Source: Rhodomicrobium sp. R_RK_3 | GTDB lineage: Bacteria; Pseudomonadota; Alphaproteobacteria; Rhizobiales; Rhodomicrobiaceae | DNA: 64,000 nt | Direction: 5' to 3' | Assembly: GCF_002198715.1 (NCBI RefSeq) | Contig: NZ_MWLK01000029.1 | Coordinates: 47,396 to 111,395, forward strand | Part shown: positions 43,965 to 54,489 of the stretch, piece by piece | Numbering within the stretch: the first letter of the stretch is position 1 | Layout of the letters: each line of letters opens with the position of its first letter | Notes under the pieces: model-generated | What the model was told of the DNA's origin: nothing | The model's input: the letters and a program-made list of their open reading frames with translations, nothing else | Database searches by the model: none | Program-made: the position numbers and the translations under genes

Positions 43965-46900
43965 ATGAATTTGTCGAAATTTTTCATCGACCGCCCGATC
44001 TTTGCTGGCGTTTTGTCGGTGCTCATCTTTGTGGCAGGCTTGCTTGCCCTCCGCGTCATGCCGATCTCGGAATATCCTGAAGTTGCCCCGCCCCAGGTGC
44101 TGGTGCGGGCCAACTATCCCGGCGCCAATCCGAAGGTGATCGCGGCGACCGTCGCCACGCCCATCGAGGAGCAGATCAACGGCGTCGAGGGCATGATCTA
44201 TATGAGCAGCCAGGCCACCACCGACGGCCTGATGACGCTCACCGTCACCTTCGCGCTCGGCACCGATCCCGACAAGGCGACGCAGCTCGTGCAGAACCGC
44301 GTCGGGCAGGCCGAACCGCGCCTGCCCGAAGCGGTGCGCGCGCTCGGCATCACCACGGTGAAAAGCTCGCCAAACTTCATCATGGTGGTGCATCTGGTCT
44401 CGCCCAATGACCGCTATGACATCACCTATCTGCGCAATTACGGCGTCTTGAACGTCAAGGACCGCCTCGCCCGCGTGCCGGGGGTCGGCGACGTGCAGAT
44501 CTTCGGCGCCGGCGACTATTCCATGCGCGTCTGGCTCGATCCGCAAAAGGTCGCCGAGCATGGCCTGTCGGCGGCCGACGTGGTGGCGCAGATCCGGGCG
44601 CAGAACGTGCAGGCGGCGGCGGGCGTCGTCGGCGGCTCGCCGACCTCGGCCGACGTCAATCTTCAGCTCTCGGTCAACGCGCAAGGGCGGCTCGAGAACG
44701 AAGAGGAATTCGGCGACATCATCGTCAAATCCGGCGGTGACGGCCGGGTGACCCGCCTGCGCGACGTCGCGCGGATCGAGCTCGGCGCCTCCGACTATTC
44801 GCTGCGCTCGCTGCTCGACAACAAACAGGCCGTCGGCTTCGGCGTCTTCCAGGCGCCCGGCTCGAACGCGCTCGAGATCGCCGACAATGTGCGCAAGGCG
44901 ATGAGCGAGCTCAAGGCCAACATGCCCGAAGGCGTCGATTACGACATCGTCTACGACACCACGCAATTCGTGCGCGCCTCGATCGATGCGGTGATCCACA
45001 CGCTGCTCGAGGCGATCCTGCTGGTGGTTCTCGTCGTCATCCTGTTCCTGCAGACCTGGCGCGCCTCGATCATCCCGCTGCTCGCGGTGCCGGTATCGAT
45101 CATCGGCACCTTCGCGGTGATGCATATTCTGGGCTTCTCCATCAACGCGCTGACGCTGTTCGGCCTTGTGCTGGCCATCGGCATCGTCGTCGACGACGCG
45201 ATCGTGGTGGTGGAGAATGTCGAGCGCAATATCGAGGAAGGGCTGTCGCCCCGCGAGGCGTCCTACCGCGCCATGAGCGAGGTGTCGGGGCCGATCATCG
45301 CCATCGCCCTGGTGCTGATCGCGGTGTTCGTGCCGCTCGCCTTCATCAGCGGCCTCAGCGGCCAGTTCTACAAGCAGTTCGCGCTGACCATCGCCATCTC
45401 GACGGTGATCTCGGCCATCAACTCGCTGACCCTCTCCCCGGCCTTGTCGGCGCTCTTGCTGAAGCCCCACGGCGCGGAGCCGGACCGGCTGACCCGGATC
45501 ATCAACAGCATCTTCGGCTGGCTGTTCCGCGGCTTCAACGCCGTCTTCAGGCATGGCTCGGAACGCTATAGCGGCGGCGTCCGGCGCATCATCTCGCACC
45601 GGGTGATGGTGATGGCGGTCTACGCGCTGATGCTGGCCTCGACGGTCGTTTTGTTCCGCACCGTGCCTCCGGGCTTCGTGCCGGGGCAGGACAAGCAATA
45701 TCTCGTCGGCTTCGCCCAGCTTCCCGACGGCGCCACGCTCGACCGGACGGAAGAGGTGATCCGGCGCATGGGCGATATCGCGCTGAAGCAGCCGGGCGTC
45801 ACCCATGCGGTCGCCTTCCCGGGCCTGTCGATCAACGGCTTCACCAATTCCTCCAATTCCGGCATCGTCTTCGCGGTGCTGGCCCCGTTCGAGGAGCGCA
45901 AGACGCCGGAGCTGAGCGGCGGTGCCATCGCCATGCAGCTCAACCAGAAATATGCCGCCATCCAGGATGCCTTCATCGCCATGTTCCCGCCGCCGCCCGT
46001 GCAGGGCCTCGGCCAGATCGGCGGCTTCAAGTTCAATATCGAGGACCGGGCCGGCCAGGGCTATGAGGCGCTGAACGAGGTCACCAAGGCGTTCCTCGCC
46101 AAGGCCGCGACGGCGCCGGAGATCACCGGCCTGTTCTCCTCCTTCCAGGTGAACGTGCCGCAGCTCTTCGCCGATGTCGACCGCACCAGGGCGCGCCAGC
46201 TCGGGGTGCCGCTGACGGAGATCTTCGACGCGCTGCAGATCTATCTCGGCTCGCTCTATGTGAACGACTTCAATAAGTTCGGCCGCACCTATTCGGTGCG
46301 CGTGCAGGCCGATTCGAAGTTCCGGGCGCGGGCGGAGGATATCGGCCAGCTCAAGGTGCGCTCCAATACCGGCGAGATGATCCCGCTCTCGGCGGTGCTG
46401 AACGTCAAGCCGGCGGCGGGGCCGGAACGCGCCATGCGCTATAACGGCTTCCTGTCGTCCGACGTCAATGCGGGCGCCGCGCCCGGCTTCTCCTCGGGGC
46501 AAGCGCAGGCGGCGGCGACGCGCATCGCCTCGGAGACGCTGACGCCGGGCTTCGAACTGGACTGGACCGACCTCACCTATCAGGAAATTTTGGCGGGCAA
46601 TTCCGGCGTCTGGGTCTATCCGATCGCCATCCTGCTCGTCTTCCTGGTGCTGGCCGCCCAGTATGAGAGCCTGACGCTGCCGCTCTCGATCATCATGATC
46701 GTGCCGATGGGCCTGCTCGCCGCCATGTTCGGCGTCTGGGTGACGGGAGGCGACAACAACGTCTTCACCCAGATCGGCCTCATCGTGTTGGTGGGGCTGT
46801 CGGCCAAGAACGCCATCCTGATCGTGGAGTTCGCGCGCGAGCTCGAATTTACCGGGCGAACACCGGTGCAGGCGGCGATCGAGGCGAGCCGCCTCCGGCT

Positions 46901-47207
46901 GCGGCCGATCCTGATGACCTCGCTCGCCTTCATCATGGGCGTGCTGCCGCTGGCCTTGTCGACAGGCGCGGGTGCCGAGATGCGGCAGGCCATGGGAATC
47001 GCGGTGCTCTGGGGCATGCTGGGCGTGACCGCCTTCGGCATCTTCTTCACGCCGGTGTTCTACGTGCTGCTGCGCCTGCTCGCCGGTAACCGTCCGCTGA
47101 CCCAGCATGGCGGCGCGGCGACCGCCGAGCACGGGGCACGTCCTGCCGCCGCCTTCGCCGCCCCAGCCATGCGCGGCGACCATGACAGGGGGCCGGCGGA
47201 ACATTAA
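43965..47207 (+). CDS. RND multidrug permease, MexF-type (HAE1)
   Basis: 1080 residues. The N-terminus NLSKFFIDRPIFAGVLSVLIFVAGLLALRVMPISEYPEVAPPQVLV is diagnostic for MexF/AcrB-type pumps. TM4 reads VLAIGIVVDDAIVVVENVERNI with the two proton-relay Asp, and TM10 reads IGLIVLVGLSAKNAILIVEFARELE with the conserved Lys. It probably exports drugs or aromatic compounds, with the adaptor 29 bp upstream and an unlinked TolC-type channel. An intrinsic terminator follows. Confidence 0.94.
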   Translation: MNLSKFFIDRPIFAGVLSVLIFVAGLLALRVMPISEYPEVAPPQVLVRANYPGANPKVIAATVATPIEEQINGVEGMIYMSSQATTDGLMTLTVTFALGTDPDKATQLVQNRVGQAEPRLPEAVRALGITTVKSSPNFIMVVHLVSPNDRYDITYLRNYGVLNVKDRLARVPGVGDVQIFGAGDYSMRVWLDPQKVAEHGLSAADVVAQIRAQNVQAAAGVVGGSPTSADVNLQLSVNAQGRLENEEEFGDIIVKSGGDGRVTRLRDVARIELGASDYSLRSLLDNKQAVGFGVFQAPGSNALEIADNVRKAMSELKANMPEGVDYDIVYDTTQFVRASIDAVIHTLLEAILLVVLVVILFLQTWRASIIPLLAVPVSIIGTFAVMHILGFSINALTLFGLVLAIGIVVDDAIVVVENVERNIEEGLSPREASYRAMSEVSGPIIAIALVLIAVFVPLAFISGLSGQFYKQFALTIAISTVISAINSLTLSPALSALLLKPHGAEPDRLTRIINSIFGWLFRGFNAVFRHGSERYSGGVRRIISHRVMVMAVYALMLASTVVLFRTVPPGFVPGQDKQYLVGFAQLPDGATLDRTEEVIRRMGDIALKQPGVTHAVAFPGLSINGFTNSSNSGIVFAVLAPFEERKTPELSGGAIAMQLNQKYAAIQDAFIAMFPPPPVQGLGQIGGFKFNIEDRAGQGYEALNEVTKAFLAKAATAPEITGLFSSFQVNVPQLFADVDRTRARQLGVPLTEIFDALQIYLGSLYVNDFNKFGRTYSVRVQADSKFRARAEDIGQLKVRSNTGEMIPLSAVLNVKPAAGPERAMRYNGFLSSDVNAGAAPGFSSGQAQAAATRIASETLTPGFELDWTDLTYQEILAGNSGVWVYPIAILLVFLVLAAQYESLTLPLSIIMIVPMGLLAAMFGVWVTGGDNNVFTQIGLIVLVGLSAKNAILIVEFARELEFTGRTPVQAAIEASRLRLRPILMTSLAFIMGVLPLALSTGAGAEMRQAMGIAVLWGMLGVTAFGIFFTPVFYVLLRLLAGNRPLTQHGGAATAEHGARPAAAFAAPAMRGDHDRGPAEH

Positions 47208-47241
47208 GCAGCCGGGCCAAAGCCCAAGTCCGGATGCGAAA

Positions 47242-47276
47242 AAGCGCCTGATCCGAGAGGATCGGGCGCTTTTTTT
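47242..47276 (+). terminator. Rho-independent terminator of the MexEF-type operon
   Basis: The stem AGCGCCTGATCC/GGATCGGGCGCT pairs with one G-T contact around loop GAGA, followed by a run of T residues (47270-47276). It lies 34 bp after the permease stop. It is the clearest intrinsic terminator in the window. Confidence 0.9.
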
Positions 47277-47299
47277 GTCTGGCAGGGGCCGGGAGCGCC

Positions 47300-47857
47300 C
47301 TATGCCGGAGCCAGCCGCTCGGGCGCGACATCCTTGGCGGCGTGAATCCAGATCACCGGGATCGGCTTGGCGCGGGCGGCGGCAATGACCTCGACCGTGC
47401 CGCCGCGCCCCTGGGCGGGCTCGCCGTCCCAGATCGCGATCAAGGCGTCGGCATCGGCGATCAGGCGGCTGCCGAGCTCGGCATAGGCGCGCGGCGTCTC
47501 GGCATAGGTGTCGGCGTCCGGCGCTTCATGCCGGGCCGTGGCCCGGGCGAGCAGGGCGGCGAACTGGGCCTGGGCGGCGGCGTCCGGGAAATCCTCCAGA
47601 TAGCGCGCGCGGGAAAACGGGAGCATTGCCACGAGGCGCCAGCCGCGCGAAAGCGCCGCCTCCGCCGCGAGCCGGTCGGCCCCTTCCGCGAGACCGGACA
47701 GCAGCGTGAAACTCCGGCCCGGATGCTCGGCTTCGAACGCCGCCATCACCGCGCCGAGCTGCGTACGCAGGCGCGGACACGCCGCTTGCGGCAGGCGGTT
47801 CGGACGGTGGCCGGTGACGGCGACACGAAAAACCGGCTCGGCATCGGCGCTTATCAT
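47300..47857 (-). CDS. SLOG-like Rossmann protein
   Basis: 185 residues. The N-terminal motif VAVTGHRPNRL (GHR at 16-18) and LLSGLAEGADRLAAEAAL are the characteristic elements of the SLOG superfamily (LOG/DprA/TRPM-type nucleotide-binding fold). A later segment SRLIADADALIAIWDGEPAQGRGGTVEVIAAARAKPIPVIWI gives the closing beta-strand and Gly-rich loop. It may bind or cleave a nucleotide-derived ligand. No effector domain is attached. It stands 91 bp from the UBP zinc-finger gene on the same strand. Confidence 0.72.
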   Translation of the reverse strand: MISADAEPVFRVAVTGHRPNRLPQAACPRLRTQLGAVMAAFEAEHPGRSFTLLSGLAEGADRLAAEAALSRGWRLVAMLPFSRARYLEDFPDAAAQAQFAALLARATARHEAPDADTYAETPRAYAELGSRLIADADALIAIWDGEPAQGRGGTVEVIAAARAKPIPVIWIHAAKDVAPERLAPA

Positions 47858-47947
47858 GAGGCGGCCTCCCGTCTGGTGGACCGTGATAGCCCGCCTGGAC
47901 GGCCATCACAATCAAGCGCGGGGCCGATGTCAACACACCGGCGCGCC

Positions 47948-48256
47948 TCAGACGAAGCGCGGGATGGGGCCGGGATGCGGGGTCATGCGGTCGCGCAGGT
48001 CGAAGGCGATCTGGTCGAAATAGCACCAGCCCCAGCCTTCGGGCGGGTCCCAGCCTTCGACGATCGGGTGGTGGGTGGCGTGAAAATGCTTGGTCGCGTG
48101 CCGGTTCGGCGAGCTGTCGCAGCAGCCGACATGGCCGCAGGTCCGGCAGAGCCGCAAATGCACCCAGGGCGAGCCGATGCGCAGGCATTCCTCGCAGCCC
48201 AGGGCGCTCGGCACCACGTCCTGGATGTCGGCCATGTGGGAACAGGTGATCGTCAC
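47948..48256 (-). CDS. UBP-type zinc-finger protein
   Basis: 102 residues from GTG 48256, preceded by GGAGG at 6 nt; a later ATG (MADIQD) would lose the first Cys. The ZnF-UBP pattern is complete: CSHMADIQDVVPS, CEEC, CRTCGHVGCCDSSPNRHATKHFHATHHPIVEGWDPPEGWGWCYFD. Bacterial versions are short stand-alone proteins of unknown function; a C-terminal diGly-type ligand is not expected in bacteria. It follows trxC by 23 bp on the same strand, so the two may be co-transcribed. Confidence 0.85.
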   Translation of the reverse strand: MTITCSHMADIQDVVPSALGCEECLRIGSPWVHLRLCRTCGHVGCCDSSPNRHATKHFHATHHPIVEGWDPPEGWGWCYFDQIAFDLRDRMTPHPGPIPRFV

Positions 48257-48279
48257 GGTAAACCTCCGTCGACCCCGGC

Positions 48280-48762
48280 TTAGCTGACCGTCGCCAGGGC
48301 CTTCTCCACCCATTGCACGATGGCGGGGGTCGGCATCGCGCCGGCGGTGCGAGCGATCTCGCGGCCATGGTGAATCATGATCATACTCGGAATGCTGCGG
48401 ATGCCATAGCGGCCGGCGATGGCTTGCTCGGCTTCCACATCGAGCTTGGCCAGCCTGACGCGCGGCTCCAGCAGCGGCGCCGCGGCCTCGAAAGCGGGCG
48501 ACATCGCCCGGCACGGCCCGCACCACGCCGCCCAGAAGACGATGACGACGGGCAAGTCGCTTTTGACCGCGTGCTTCTCGAAATTGGCCGAGGTGAGGAC
48601 TAAAGCCTTCCGCTGGAACAGCGGATTGTGGCAGGTCCCGCATTTGGGATCCTCCCCCAGCTTCGCGACCGGCACGCGGTTCAATACGCCGTCGGTCGGG
48701 CAGGCGATGACCAGGGAGCCTGATGCGGCCTGGTTTTCGGTCGTGCTGGAGGTGTCGGACAA
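48280..48762 (-). CDS. trxC: Thioredoxin 2 (TrxC) with modified N-terminal zinc site
   Basis: 160 residues from TTG 48762 with AAGGAA upstream; the frame is open 29 codons further without homology. The thioredoxin fold has WCGPC (Cys 81 and 84) and the cis-Pro in IRSIPSMIMIH. The N-terminal extension typical of TrxC has CPTD (Cys 21) and CGTC (Cys 41 and 44). The usual fourth Cys is Asp 24, so zinc would have to be held by Cys3-Asp. It is a cytoplasmic disulfide reductase in oxidative-stress defence. Confidence 0.86.
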   Translation of the reverse strand: MSDTSSTTENQAASGSLVIACPTDGVLNRVPVAKLGEDPKCGTCHNPLFQRKALVLTSANFEKHAVKSDLPVVIVFWAAWCGPCRAMSPAFEAAAPLLEPRVRLAKLDVEAEQAIAGRYGIRSIPSMIMIHHGREIARTAGAMPTPAIVQWVEKALATVS

Positions 48763-48840
48763 AGGATGTTCCTTCCGGCGCTTAAACGCCCCGCATGGTT
48801 TTGGGTTCCCTCGGAGCGTGGCCCGCTCCGACACCGGTGA

Positions 48841-48950
48841 CCTCTGCAAACCTATGCAATTAAAATGCGTCGCCCCGGCCGTCAGAGCCGGGGCCCACTC
48901 GCCTCTCCGCTTGCCGCAGCATTTGCCGAGATATGATTGGGTCCCGGCTC
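48841..48950. repeat. Intergenic repeat A, copy 1
   Basis: About 110 bp, beginning CTCTGCAAA and containing the dyad GCCCCGGCCG...GAGCCGGGGC. It ends in ATATGATTGGGTCCCGGCTC. A second copy in the same orientation is at 63887-63990 with most positions shared. Both lie at the ends of genes. Probably a non-autonomous dispersed element. Confidence 0.75.
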
Positions 48951-48987
48951 ACCGCTGCGCGGTGTCCGGGACGACGAGCGGGTTGCC

Positions 48988-51207
48988 TCAGACCGGCGGC
49001 AGGCCCTGCAGCAGCCGGTCCAAGGTCAGCGGGAATTCGCGCGCGCGGACGCCGCAGGCGTTGTAGATGGCGTTGGCGATGGCCGCGCCGGTGCCGCCGA
49101 CGGTCAGCTCGCCGATGCCCTTGACGCCCAGCGGATTGGCGTAAGGGTCGGTCGCGTCGAGGAAATAAGCCTCGATCTGCGGCACGTCGGCATTGGCCGC
49201 GACGTGATATTCGGCGAGGTCGCGGGTGACGAAGGCGCCGCTGCGCGTGTCGACCACGGCTTCCTCATGCAGCGCATAGCTGAGGCCCCAGATCATGCCG
49301 CCGACGGCCTGGCTGCGCGCGGTCTTGGCATTGAGGATGCGGCCACAATCGAAGACGCCGAGCAGGCGGCGCACCCGCGTCTCGCCGGTGACGCCGTTCA
49401 CCGCGACCTCGGCGAATTGGGCCCCGTATGAGGCCTGGCTGAAAGCCTGTCCGTTCTTGCCCTGCTGGATGGTGCCGAGCGCTTCCATGGCCTTGCCGTC
49501 CAGAAGCTCGGCGAGAGGTTTGCGCCGGTTGCGCGCCGTGGCGATGCCGTCCTGCAGCGTCAACTGCTCGGGCGTCGCATCCATCAAGGCGGCGAGGCGG
49601 CCGATGATCTCCTCGCAGGCGAGCGCCACGGACGAACCGCTGGCCGCCGCGCCGAACGAGCCGCCCGAGCCGGCGGCGTGCGGGAAATCGGTGTCGCCCA
49701 GCCGGATCTCGACGCGGTCGAGCGGCAGGCCGAGCATTTCGCCCGCGATTTGCGCCAGGATCGTATAGGTGCCGGTGCCGATATCGGTCATGTCGGTCTC
49801 GACGATGGCGCGGCCTTCGGGCGTCAGCCGCACCCGCGCCTGGGATTCGACCAGGAGATTGTTGCGCACGGCGGCGGCCATGCCCATGCCAACCAGCCAT
49901 TCGCCGTCGCGCGTCTCGCCGGGCACCGGATTGCGCTGGTCCCAGCCGAAGCGCCGCGCGCCCTCGTCATAGCATTCGATCAGGCGGCGGGTGGAGAAGG
50001 GCACGCCGCGCAGCGGGTTCTGCGCCGGCTCGTTGCGCTTGCGGAATTCAATCGGATCGAGGCCGAGCTGTTCGGCCAGCTCGTCCATCGCCGTCTCCAG
50101 CGTCAGCATGCCGACCGCTTCGCCCGGCGCGCGCACCGCGCTTGCCTGCGGCAGATCGAGGCGCACCACGCTTTGGGTGAAACGGCGCGCATCGCCCGCA
50201 TAGAGGCCGAAGGAACCGATCGAGACAGGCTCGATGAAAATTCGGTCTTTCTTCTGCGTGACAATGCTCTCATGGCCGATGGCCAGGATATTGCCGTCCG
50301 CGGTGCAGCCGATTCGGATGCGTTGGCGCGTGTCGCAGCGGTGATGCACGAGATGGGCAGTCTGGCGGCGCGTCACCGCGACTTTGACCGGCCTGCCGAT
50401 TTCGCGCGCCGCGATGGCGGCGAGGACCGTCTCGGGGCCGACGCCCGTCTTGCCGCCGAAACCGCCGCCAATATAGGGCGAGAGAATGCGGACATTGGCC
50501 GGGTCCAATTGCAGCGAGGCGGAAATTGCCGCGAGCGAGCCTTTCAGCAATTGCAGGCTAGAATGGATCTCGACCTTGTCGCCTGTCCAGATCGCAATGG
50601 CGGCGTGCGGCTCCAGCGCGACGGGCAGATGGAACGGGGTCGTGTAGGTGGCATCGAAGACGATAGCGGATTCGGCGAGCGCCGCGTCGAGGTCGCCCTT
50701 GTGCTGGTCGGGGACGAGGCGGGTCGGCGGCTCGTGCTCGAGCTCGTCGATGTGCGCCATCATGTCGAAACGGCCGGGCTCGGGCCTGTATTCGACGCGC
50801 ACGAGATGGGCGGCCGACCGCGCCGCTTCCAAGGTCTCGGCGACGAGGATGCCGATGGCCTGACCATAATTCTCGATCTGCGGCAGGGTGCGCGGCAGTG
50901 CCGTCCCGCTGGCGCCGTCCGAAGGCAACAGCGGGTGATCGACGATCACCGCGATCACGCCGGGCGCGGCGCGGGCCGTCTCGGCATCGATCCCGGCGAT
51001 GCGGCCATGGCCGATTTCCGAGGTCAGCACGATGCCGTAAGCGACATTCTCGACCGGCTCTTCATAGCTGTAACGCGCCCGTCCGGTGACCTTGAGCGGT
51101 CCGTCGACGCGGTCGAGCCCCTTGCCCACCACGCCCTGCTTGCCGCGGTCGAGCAGATTGCGTTCGACCGGCTGGTCCATGACGAGGCGGTTGTCGACTT
51201 CGCTCAT
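48988..51207 (-). CDS. Molybdopterin-binding subunit, xanthine dehydrogenase/aldehyde oxidase family
   Basis: 739 residues from [17 protein letters not shown]. An ATGA overlap with the upstream FAD subunit fixes this start. Family segments include [43 protein letters not shown] (Mo-cofactor contact) and [22 protein letters not shown]. Near the C-terminus [27 protein letters not shown] carries the catalytic Glu region (GIGE). It is the large subunit of a three-gene molybdenum hydroxylase similar in layout to PaoABC. The substrate is probably an aldehyde or N-heterocycle. Confidence 0.92.
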   Translation of the reverse strand: MSEVDNRLVMDQPVERNLLDRGKQGVVGKGLDRVDGPLKVTGRARYSYEEPVENVAYGIVLTSEIGHGRIAGIDAETARAAPGVIAVIVDHPLLPSDGASGTALPRTLPQIENYGQAIGILVAETLEAARSAAHLVRVEYRPEPGRFDMMAHIDELEHEPPTRLVPDQHKGDLDAALAESAIVFDATYTTPFHLPVALEPHAAIAIWTGDKVEIHSSLQLLKGSLAAISASLQLDPANVRILSPYIGGGFGGKTGVGPETVLAAIAAREIGRPVKVAVTRRQTAHLVHHRCDTRQRIRIGCTADGNILAIGHESIVTQKKDRIFIEPVSIGSFGLYAGDARRFTQSVVRLDLPQASAVRAPGEAVGMLTLETAMDELAEQLGLDPIEFRKRNEPAQNPLRGVPFSTRRLIECYDEGARRFGWDQRNPVPGETRDGEWLVGMGMAAAVRNNLLVESQARVRLTPEGRAIVETDMTDIGTGTYTILAQIAGEMLGLPLDRVEIRLGDTDFPHAAGSGGSFGAAASGSSVALACEEIIGRLAALMDATPEQLTLQDGIATARNRRKPLAELLDGKAMEALGTIQQGKNGQAFSQASYGAQFAEVAVNGVTGETRVRRLLGVFDCGRILNAKTARSQAVGGMIWGLSYALHEEAVVDTRSGAFVTRDLAEYHVAANADVPQIEAYFLDATDPYANPLGVKGIGELTVGGTGAAIANAIYNACGVRAREFPLTLDRLLQGLPPV

Positions 51208-52193
51208 GCGCTTTCTCCGGCGGTCAGCTCGCGCAGGCACGCGATCAGCGTGCGGCGGGTGAGCGGAATTTTGAAATCATTGGCGCCAAAGCCCTTGGCG
51301 TCCGCGAGCAGCGCGTCAGCCGCCGCTTCGAACGCCGCCGTCGATGGCGCCTCGCCGATCAGCGCCGCCTCGGCGCGCGCATCGCGCCAGGGCAGGGGAG
51401 CAACCCCGCCGAAGGCCAGCGCGGCGGAGGCGATCTTGCCGTTCTCGATGGATATCACGCCTGCCACCGAGACCAGCGCGAAGGCGTAGGAGGCGCGGTC
51501 GCGGACCTTGCGGTAGAGTTGCAGGCCCTTGGGCGGCGGCGGCAGCTCGACATGGGTGATCAGCTCGCCCGGCTCCAGCACCGTTTCCAGATGCGGGAAG
51601 CGGCCGGGCAGCCGGTAGAAATCGGCGATGGCGATGCGGCGCGCCTCTCCATCGGCCTTCAGCGTGACGATGGTCGCGTCGAGCGCCCGCATGGCGACGG
51701 CCATGTCGGACGGGTGCGTCGCGATGCAATGGTCGCTGGTGCCGAGGATGGCGTGGTTGCGGGTGAAGCCGCCGAGCGCCGAGCAGCCCGCGCCGGGCTG
51801 GCGCTTGTTGCACGGGGCGACCGTGTCGTAGAAATAATTGCAGCGCGTGCGCTGGAGCAGATTGCCGCCGGTCGTCGCCTTGTTGCGGAGCTGCGCCGAA
51901 GCGCCCGCCAGCAGCGCCCGCGCCAGCACGGGATAATGCGCGCGGACTCGGTGGTCTTCGGCCAGATCGCTGTTCAGCACCAGCGCGCCGATCGACAGCC
52001 CGCCTGCGTCCGTGTCCTCGATGCCCTTCAGATCGAGGCGGCTGATATCGACGAGCTTTTCCGGCGTCTCGATTTCCAGCTTCATCAGGTCGAGCAGATT
52101 GGTGCCGCCGGCGATGAACTTCGTCGCCCGGCCGTGGCCTTGCGCGACGGCCGCCTGCGCCGTGTCGGCGCGCGCGTAATCGAAGCTTCTCAT
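51204..52193 (-). CDS. FAD-binding subunit of molybdenum hydroxylase
   Basis: 329 residues. The N-terminal FAD site ([37 protein letters not shown]) and a CO-dehydrogenase-flavoprotein C-terminal domain are present. A Cys-rich insertion ([31 protein letters not shown]) corresponds to the extra [4Fe-4S] cluster-binding region seen in PaoB-type subunits, rather than plain XDH. Both neighbouring genes overlap its ends by 4 bp, forming a tightly coupled operon. Confidence 0.92.
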   Translation of the reverse strand: MRSFDYARADTAQAAVAQGHGRATKFIAGGTNLLDLMKLEIETPEKLVDISRLDLKGIEDTDAGGLSIGALVLNSDLAEDHRVRAHYPVLARALLAGASAQLRNKATTGGNLLQRTRCNYFYDTVAPCNKRQPGAGCSALGGFTRNHAILGTSDHCIATHPSDMAVAMRALDATIVTLKADGEARRIAIADFYRLPGRFPHLETVLEPGELITHVELPPPPKGLQLYRKVRDRASYAFALVSVAGVISIENGKIASAALAFGGVAPLPWRDARAEAALIGEAPSTAAFEAAADALLADAKGFGANDFKIPLTRRTLIACLRELTAGESA

Positions 52194-52762
52194 GAGCGGT
52201 CTCCGGCGACTTCGCGGAGGGCGTCGACGATATTGGGATAGCCCGAGCAGCGGCAGATATTGCCACTCATGCGCTCGGAAATCTCGGCGTCACTGAGCAC
52301 GACATCGCCGCCCAGCGTCTCGCTGACATGGCTGTGCCGCCCCTGCTTTACCTCTGCCAGCATCCCGACCGCCGAGCAGATCTGGCCGGGCGTGCAGTAG
52401 CCGCATTGGAAGGCGTCATGGCGCAGGAAGGCCGATTGCAGCGGATGCAGATCGTCCGGCGTGCCGAGCCCCTCGATGGTGACGATGTCGTCGCCCTGAT
52501 GCATGACGGCGAGCGTCAGGCAGCTATTGATGCGACGGCCGTTGACCAGCACCGTGCAGGCCCCGCACTGGCCGTGGTCGCAGCCCTTTTTCGATCCGGT
52601 CAAATGCAGGTGCTCGCGAAACAGGTCCAGGAGCGAGGTGCGCACGTCGGCGTTTACGCTATATGCCTCGCCATTGATGGTGAGATCGACCGCCGCCATG
52701 CGCGGCTCGTGCCGCCGGGCCGCTGCCGCCCCGCCGCCGGTGTCGGGTGCCTTCGAGCTCAT
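52190..52762 (-). CDS. [2Fe-2S] subunit of molybdenum hydroxylase
   Basis: 190 residues from [11 protein letters not shown] with AAAGGTGA upstream; the longer frame lacks a site. The plant-type ferredoxin cluster motif [26 protein letters not shown] is followed by the second cluster motif [13 protein letters not shown]...[16 protein letters not shown]. The N-terminus contains a short Ala/Arg stretch, but a clear Tat signal as in PaoA is not visible. It is first in the three-gene operon. No XdhC/PaoD-like cofactor-insertion gene is adjacent. Confidence 0.93.
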   Translation of the reverse strand: MSSKAPDTGGGAAAARRHEPRMAAVDLTINGEAYSVNADVRTSLLDLFREHLHLTGSKKGCDHGQCGACTVLVNGRRINSCLTLAVMHQGDDIVTIEGLGTPDDLHPLQSAFLRHDAFQCGYCTPGQICSAVGMLAEVKQGRHSHVSETLGGDVVLSDAEISERMSGNICRCSGYPNIVDALREVAGDRS

Positions 52763-52870
52763 GATGTCACCTTTGCTTGAGCGAGAGGTTTTGCAAGACG
52801 TAGGGTTCGCAGGCGTCATGCGCAACATTCGCTGTTTGAAGTCCGGAGCCGGGAGGCCCGCGGCGGGATG

Positions 52871-54088
52871 TCAGTGGCGCCGGCCCATGCCGCGCTGGCG
52901 GGCGGCCGCGACCGGTAATTCGCGGGGCGGCTCGCGCGCGCCCAGGAACGCGGCGATTTCCTCGCGCCGCGCCAGCGCGTCGCGATAGCCGAGTTCGATC
53001 AGGGCGCGATTGTAGCCAGGCCCGAACAGCAGATAGCTCGGCAGCAGCCAGTCCCGCCCCCACACACCAAGCTGACGCAGCAGGATGCGGATTGTCCAGG
53101 GCATTTCTGCCGCATGGACGCGGGCGATGTCGCGGATGTCCTTCGACGGCTTCAGCGTCAGCACCGAAATGGGCCGCAAGCCGAGCGTGGCCTGCCGGTC
53201 GGGCGGGACGGCGGCGATGGTGCGGTTGATGCGCTGCGAGCGCTCGATGTCGCTGTCGAGGCTGTCCATGAAGATGACGTCGAGCATGTAGCCGCTGATG
53301 AGGCCGAGGCTGGGATAGGCGCCGTCCCGCGCCGGGGGCTCGCGCGGCGGCTCGTCGCGCACGCCGATGACGAGGATGCGGTCGGCGCCGGCATGCACCG
53401 CCGGGCTGAGCGGCGCGGTCAGGCGGAGCGAGCCGTCGCCGTAGAATTCGTTGCCGATGCGCTGGGCGGGGAAGACGAAAGGCAGCGCCGAGGAACCGAC
53501 GAGGTGATCGACGCCGATTGTCGTCGGCACCCCGATTTGGCGCGCGCGCGTCCATCCGGCGAGCGATTCATGGCCTTCGAAAAAGGTCACCGCTCGGGCC
53601 TGGCTGTAGGAGGATGCGGTGATGGCGAGCGCCCGCAGCGCGCCGGTGGCGATGGCGCGCTCGATGCCGTGGAAATCGATGTTCCGCTGCAAAAGCTCGC
53701 GCAGCGGTTCGTTGTCGAGCAGCGCGCGCGGCGGCTTGATGCCGAGTCCGGCGAGCGGCGTGATGGCGGCGACCCAATGCAGGCCGCGCAAGGCGACCGA
53801 GGCGAGGTCGGTGCGGTAGATGTCGCTGACGCGCAAGCCCTGCCAGAATTCGGCGAGGCGGATCACGCCCTGGCGGAAATCATTGGCGTGGCTGGCGAGC
53901 GCGGCGGCGTTGATCGCGCCGACCGAGGCGCCGGCGATCACCGGGAACGGATTGCGCTTGCCGCCGACGATCTCGGCGATGGCCTTCAGCGCGCCGGCCT
54001 GATAGGCGCCCCGCGCGCCGCCGCCCGGCAGGATCAATCCCGCCCTCGAAGCGCGCCGCGCCGAACCCGATTCCGCCTTGTCTGCCAT
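52871..54088 (-). CDS. Patatin-like phospholipase
   Basis: 405 residues from [17 protein letters not shown]. The oxyanion loop [13 protein letters not shown] (residues ~22-34), nucleophile elbow GASVG (Ser 55) and catalytic DG dyad ([18 protein letters not shown]) form a full Ser-Asp patatin site. A DUF3336-like extension is not present. A long C-terminal part ([39 protein letters not shown]) resembles that of PNPLA proteins with membrane contact. It hydrolyses membrane lipids or acyl esters in the cytoplasm. Confidence 0.9.
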   Translation of the reverse strand: MADKAESGSARRASRAGLILPGGGARGAYQAGALKAIAEIVGGKRNPFPVIAGASVGAINAAALASHANDFRQGVIRLAEFWQGLRVSDIYRTDLASVALRGLHWVAAITPLAGLGIKPPRALLDNEPLRELLQRNIDFHGIERAIATGALRALAITASSYSQARAVTFFEGHESLAGWTRARQIGVPTTIGVDHLVGSSALPFVFPAQRIGNEFYGDGSLRLTAPLSPAVHAGADRILVIGVRDEPPREPPARDGAYPSLGLISGYMLDVIFMDSLDSDIERSQRINRTIAAVPPDRQATLGLRPISVLTLKPSKDIRDIARVHAAEMPWTIRILLRQLGVWGRDWLLPSYLLFGPGYNRALIELGYRDALARREEIAAFLGAREPPRELPVAAARQRGMGRRH

Positions 54089-54489
54089 GCGCTTCAAAAT
54101 GCGAGCGCCGATGCCGTGGTGCAAGCATTTTCCGGTTGCGGCCGGCGATCCGCGCGGGCTGAACCGGCCCCATCCTCGGCGACCCGCCAAAGCCACAAGG
54201 ACATGGCGGGGCGTCATCACGAATTGTTGCGCTCGCCGCCGGGATACCTCCCGGCGCGGCCACTTAGGAGCGCCCGCGTCGTTCAAGAGCGGGATTGGTT
54301 GGAACACCGCGCCGCCCCTCGCCGCAGCCCAACCCTCTCCGAGGGGAGAGGGTGGCGTGCGTCAGCACGCCGGGTGAGGGGTTGCGGACTCAACGGCTGA
54401 TTCACGAACCCCTCACCCCACCCCTCTCCCAAGGGAGAGGGAGTCCGGCGGCTGCGGATCTCATCCCTGTCTATCGAAATACAGCCAGC
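54089..54489. other. Intergenic region with repeat B
   Basis: The first 240 bp show no gene. Positions 54331-54451 hold a repeat described separately. The rest adjoins the stop of the convergent-side serine-hydrolase gene. Confidence 0.5.
54331..54451. repeat. Intergenic repeat B, copy 1
   Basis: Two palindromic units occur, AACCCTCTCC-GAGGGGAGAGGG and CCCCTCTCCC-AAGGGAGAGG, with GCACGCCGGGTGAGGGG and CCCCTCACC between them. The same arrangement recurs at 63760-63886. The composition and mirrored order (GTGAGGGG...CCCCTCAC) let the whole element fold into one hairpin. Such elements are frequent in rhizobial genomes. Confidence 0.75.

Noticed and set aside
43932..47204. 1090-codon minus-strand open frame over the MexF-type permease
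   Set aside because: Antisense shadow; the plus strand encodes a full RND pump with all motifs.
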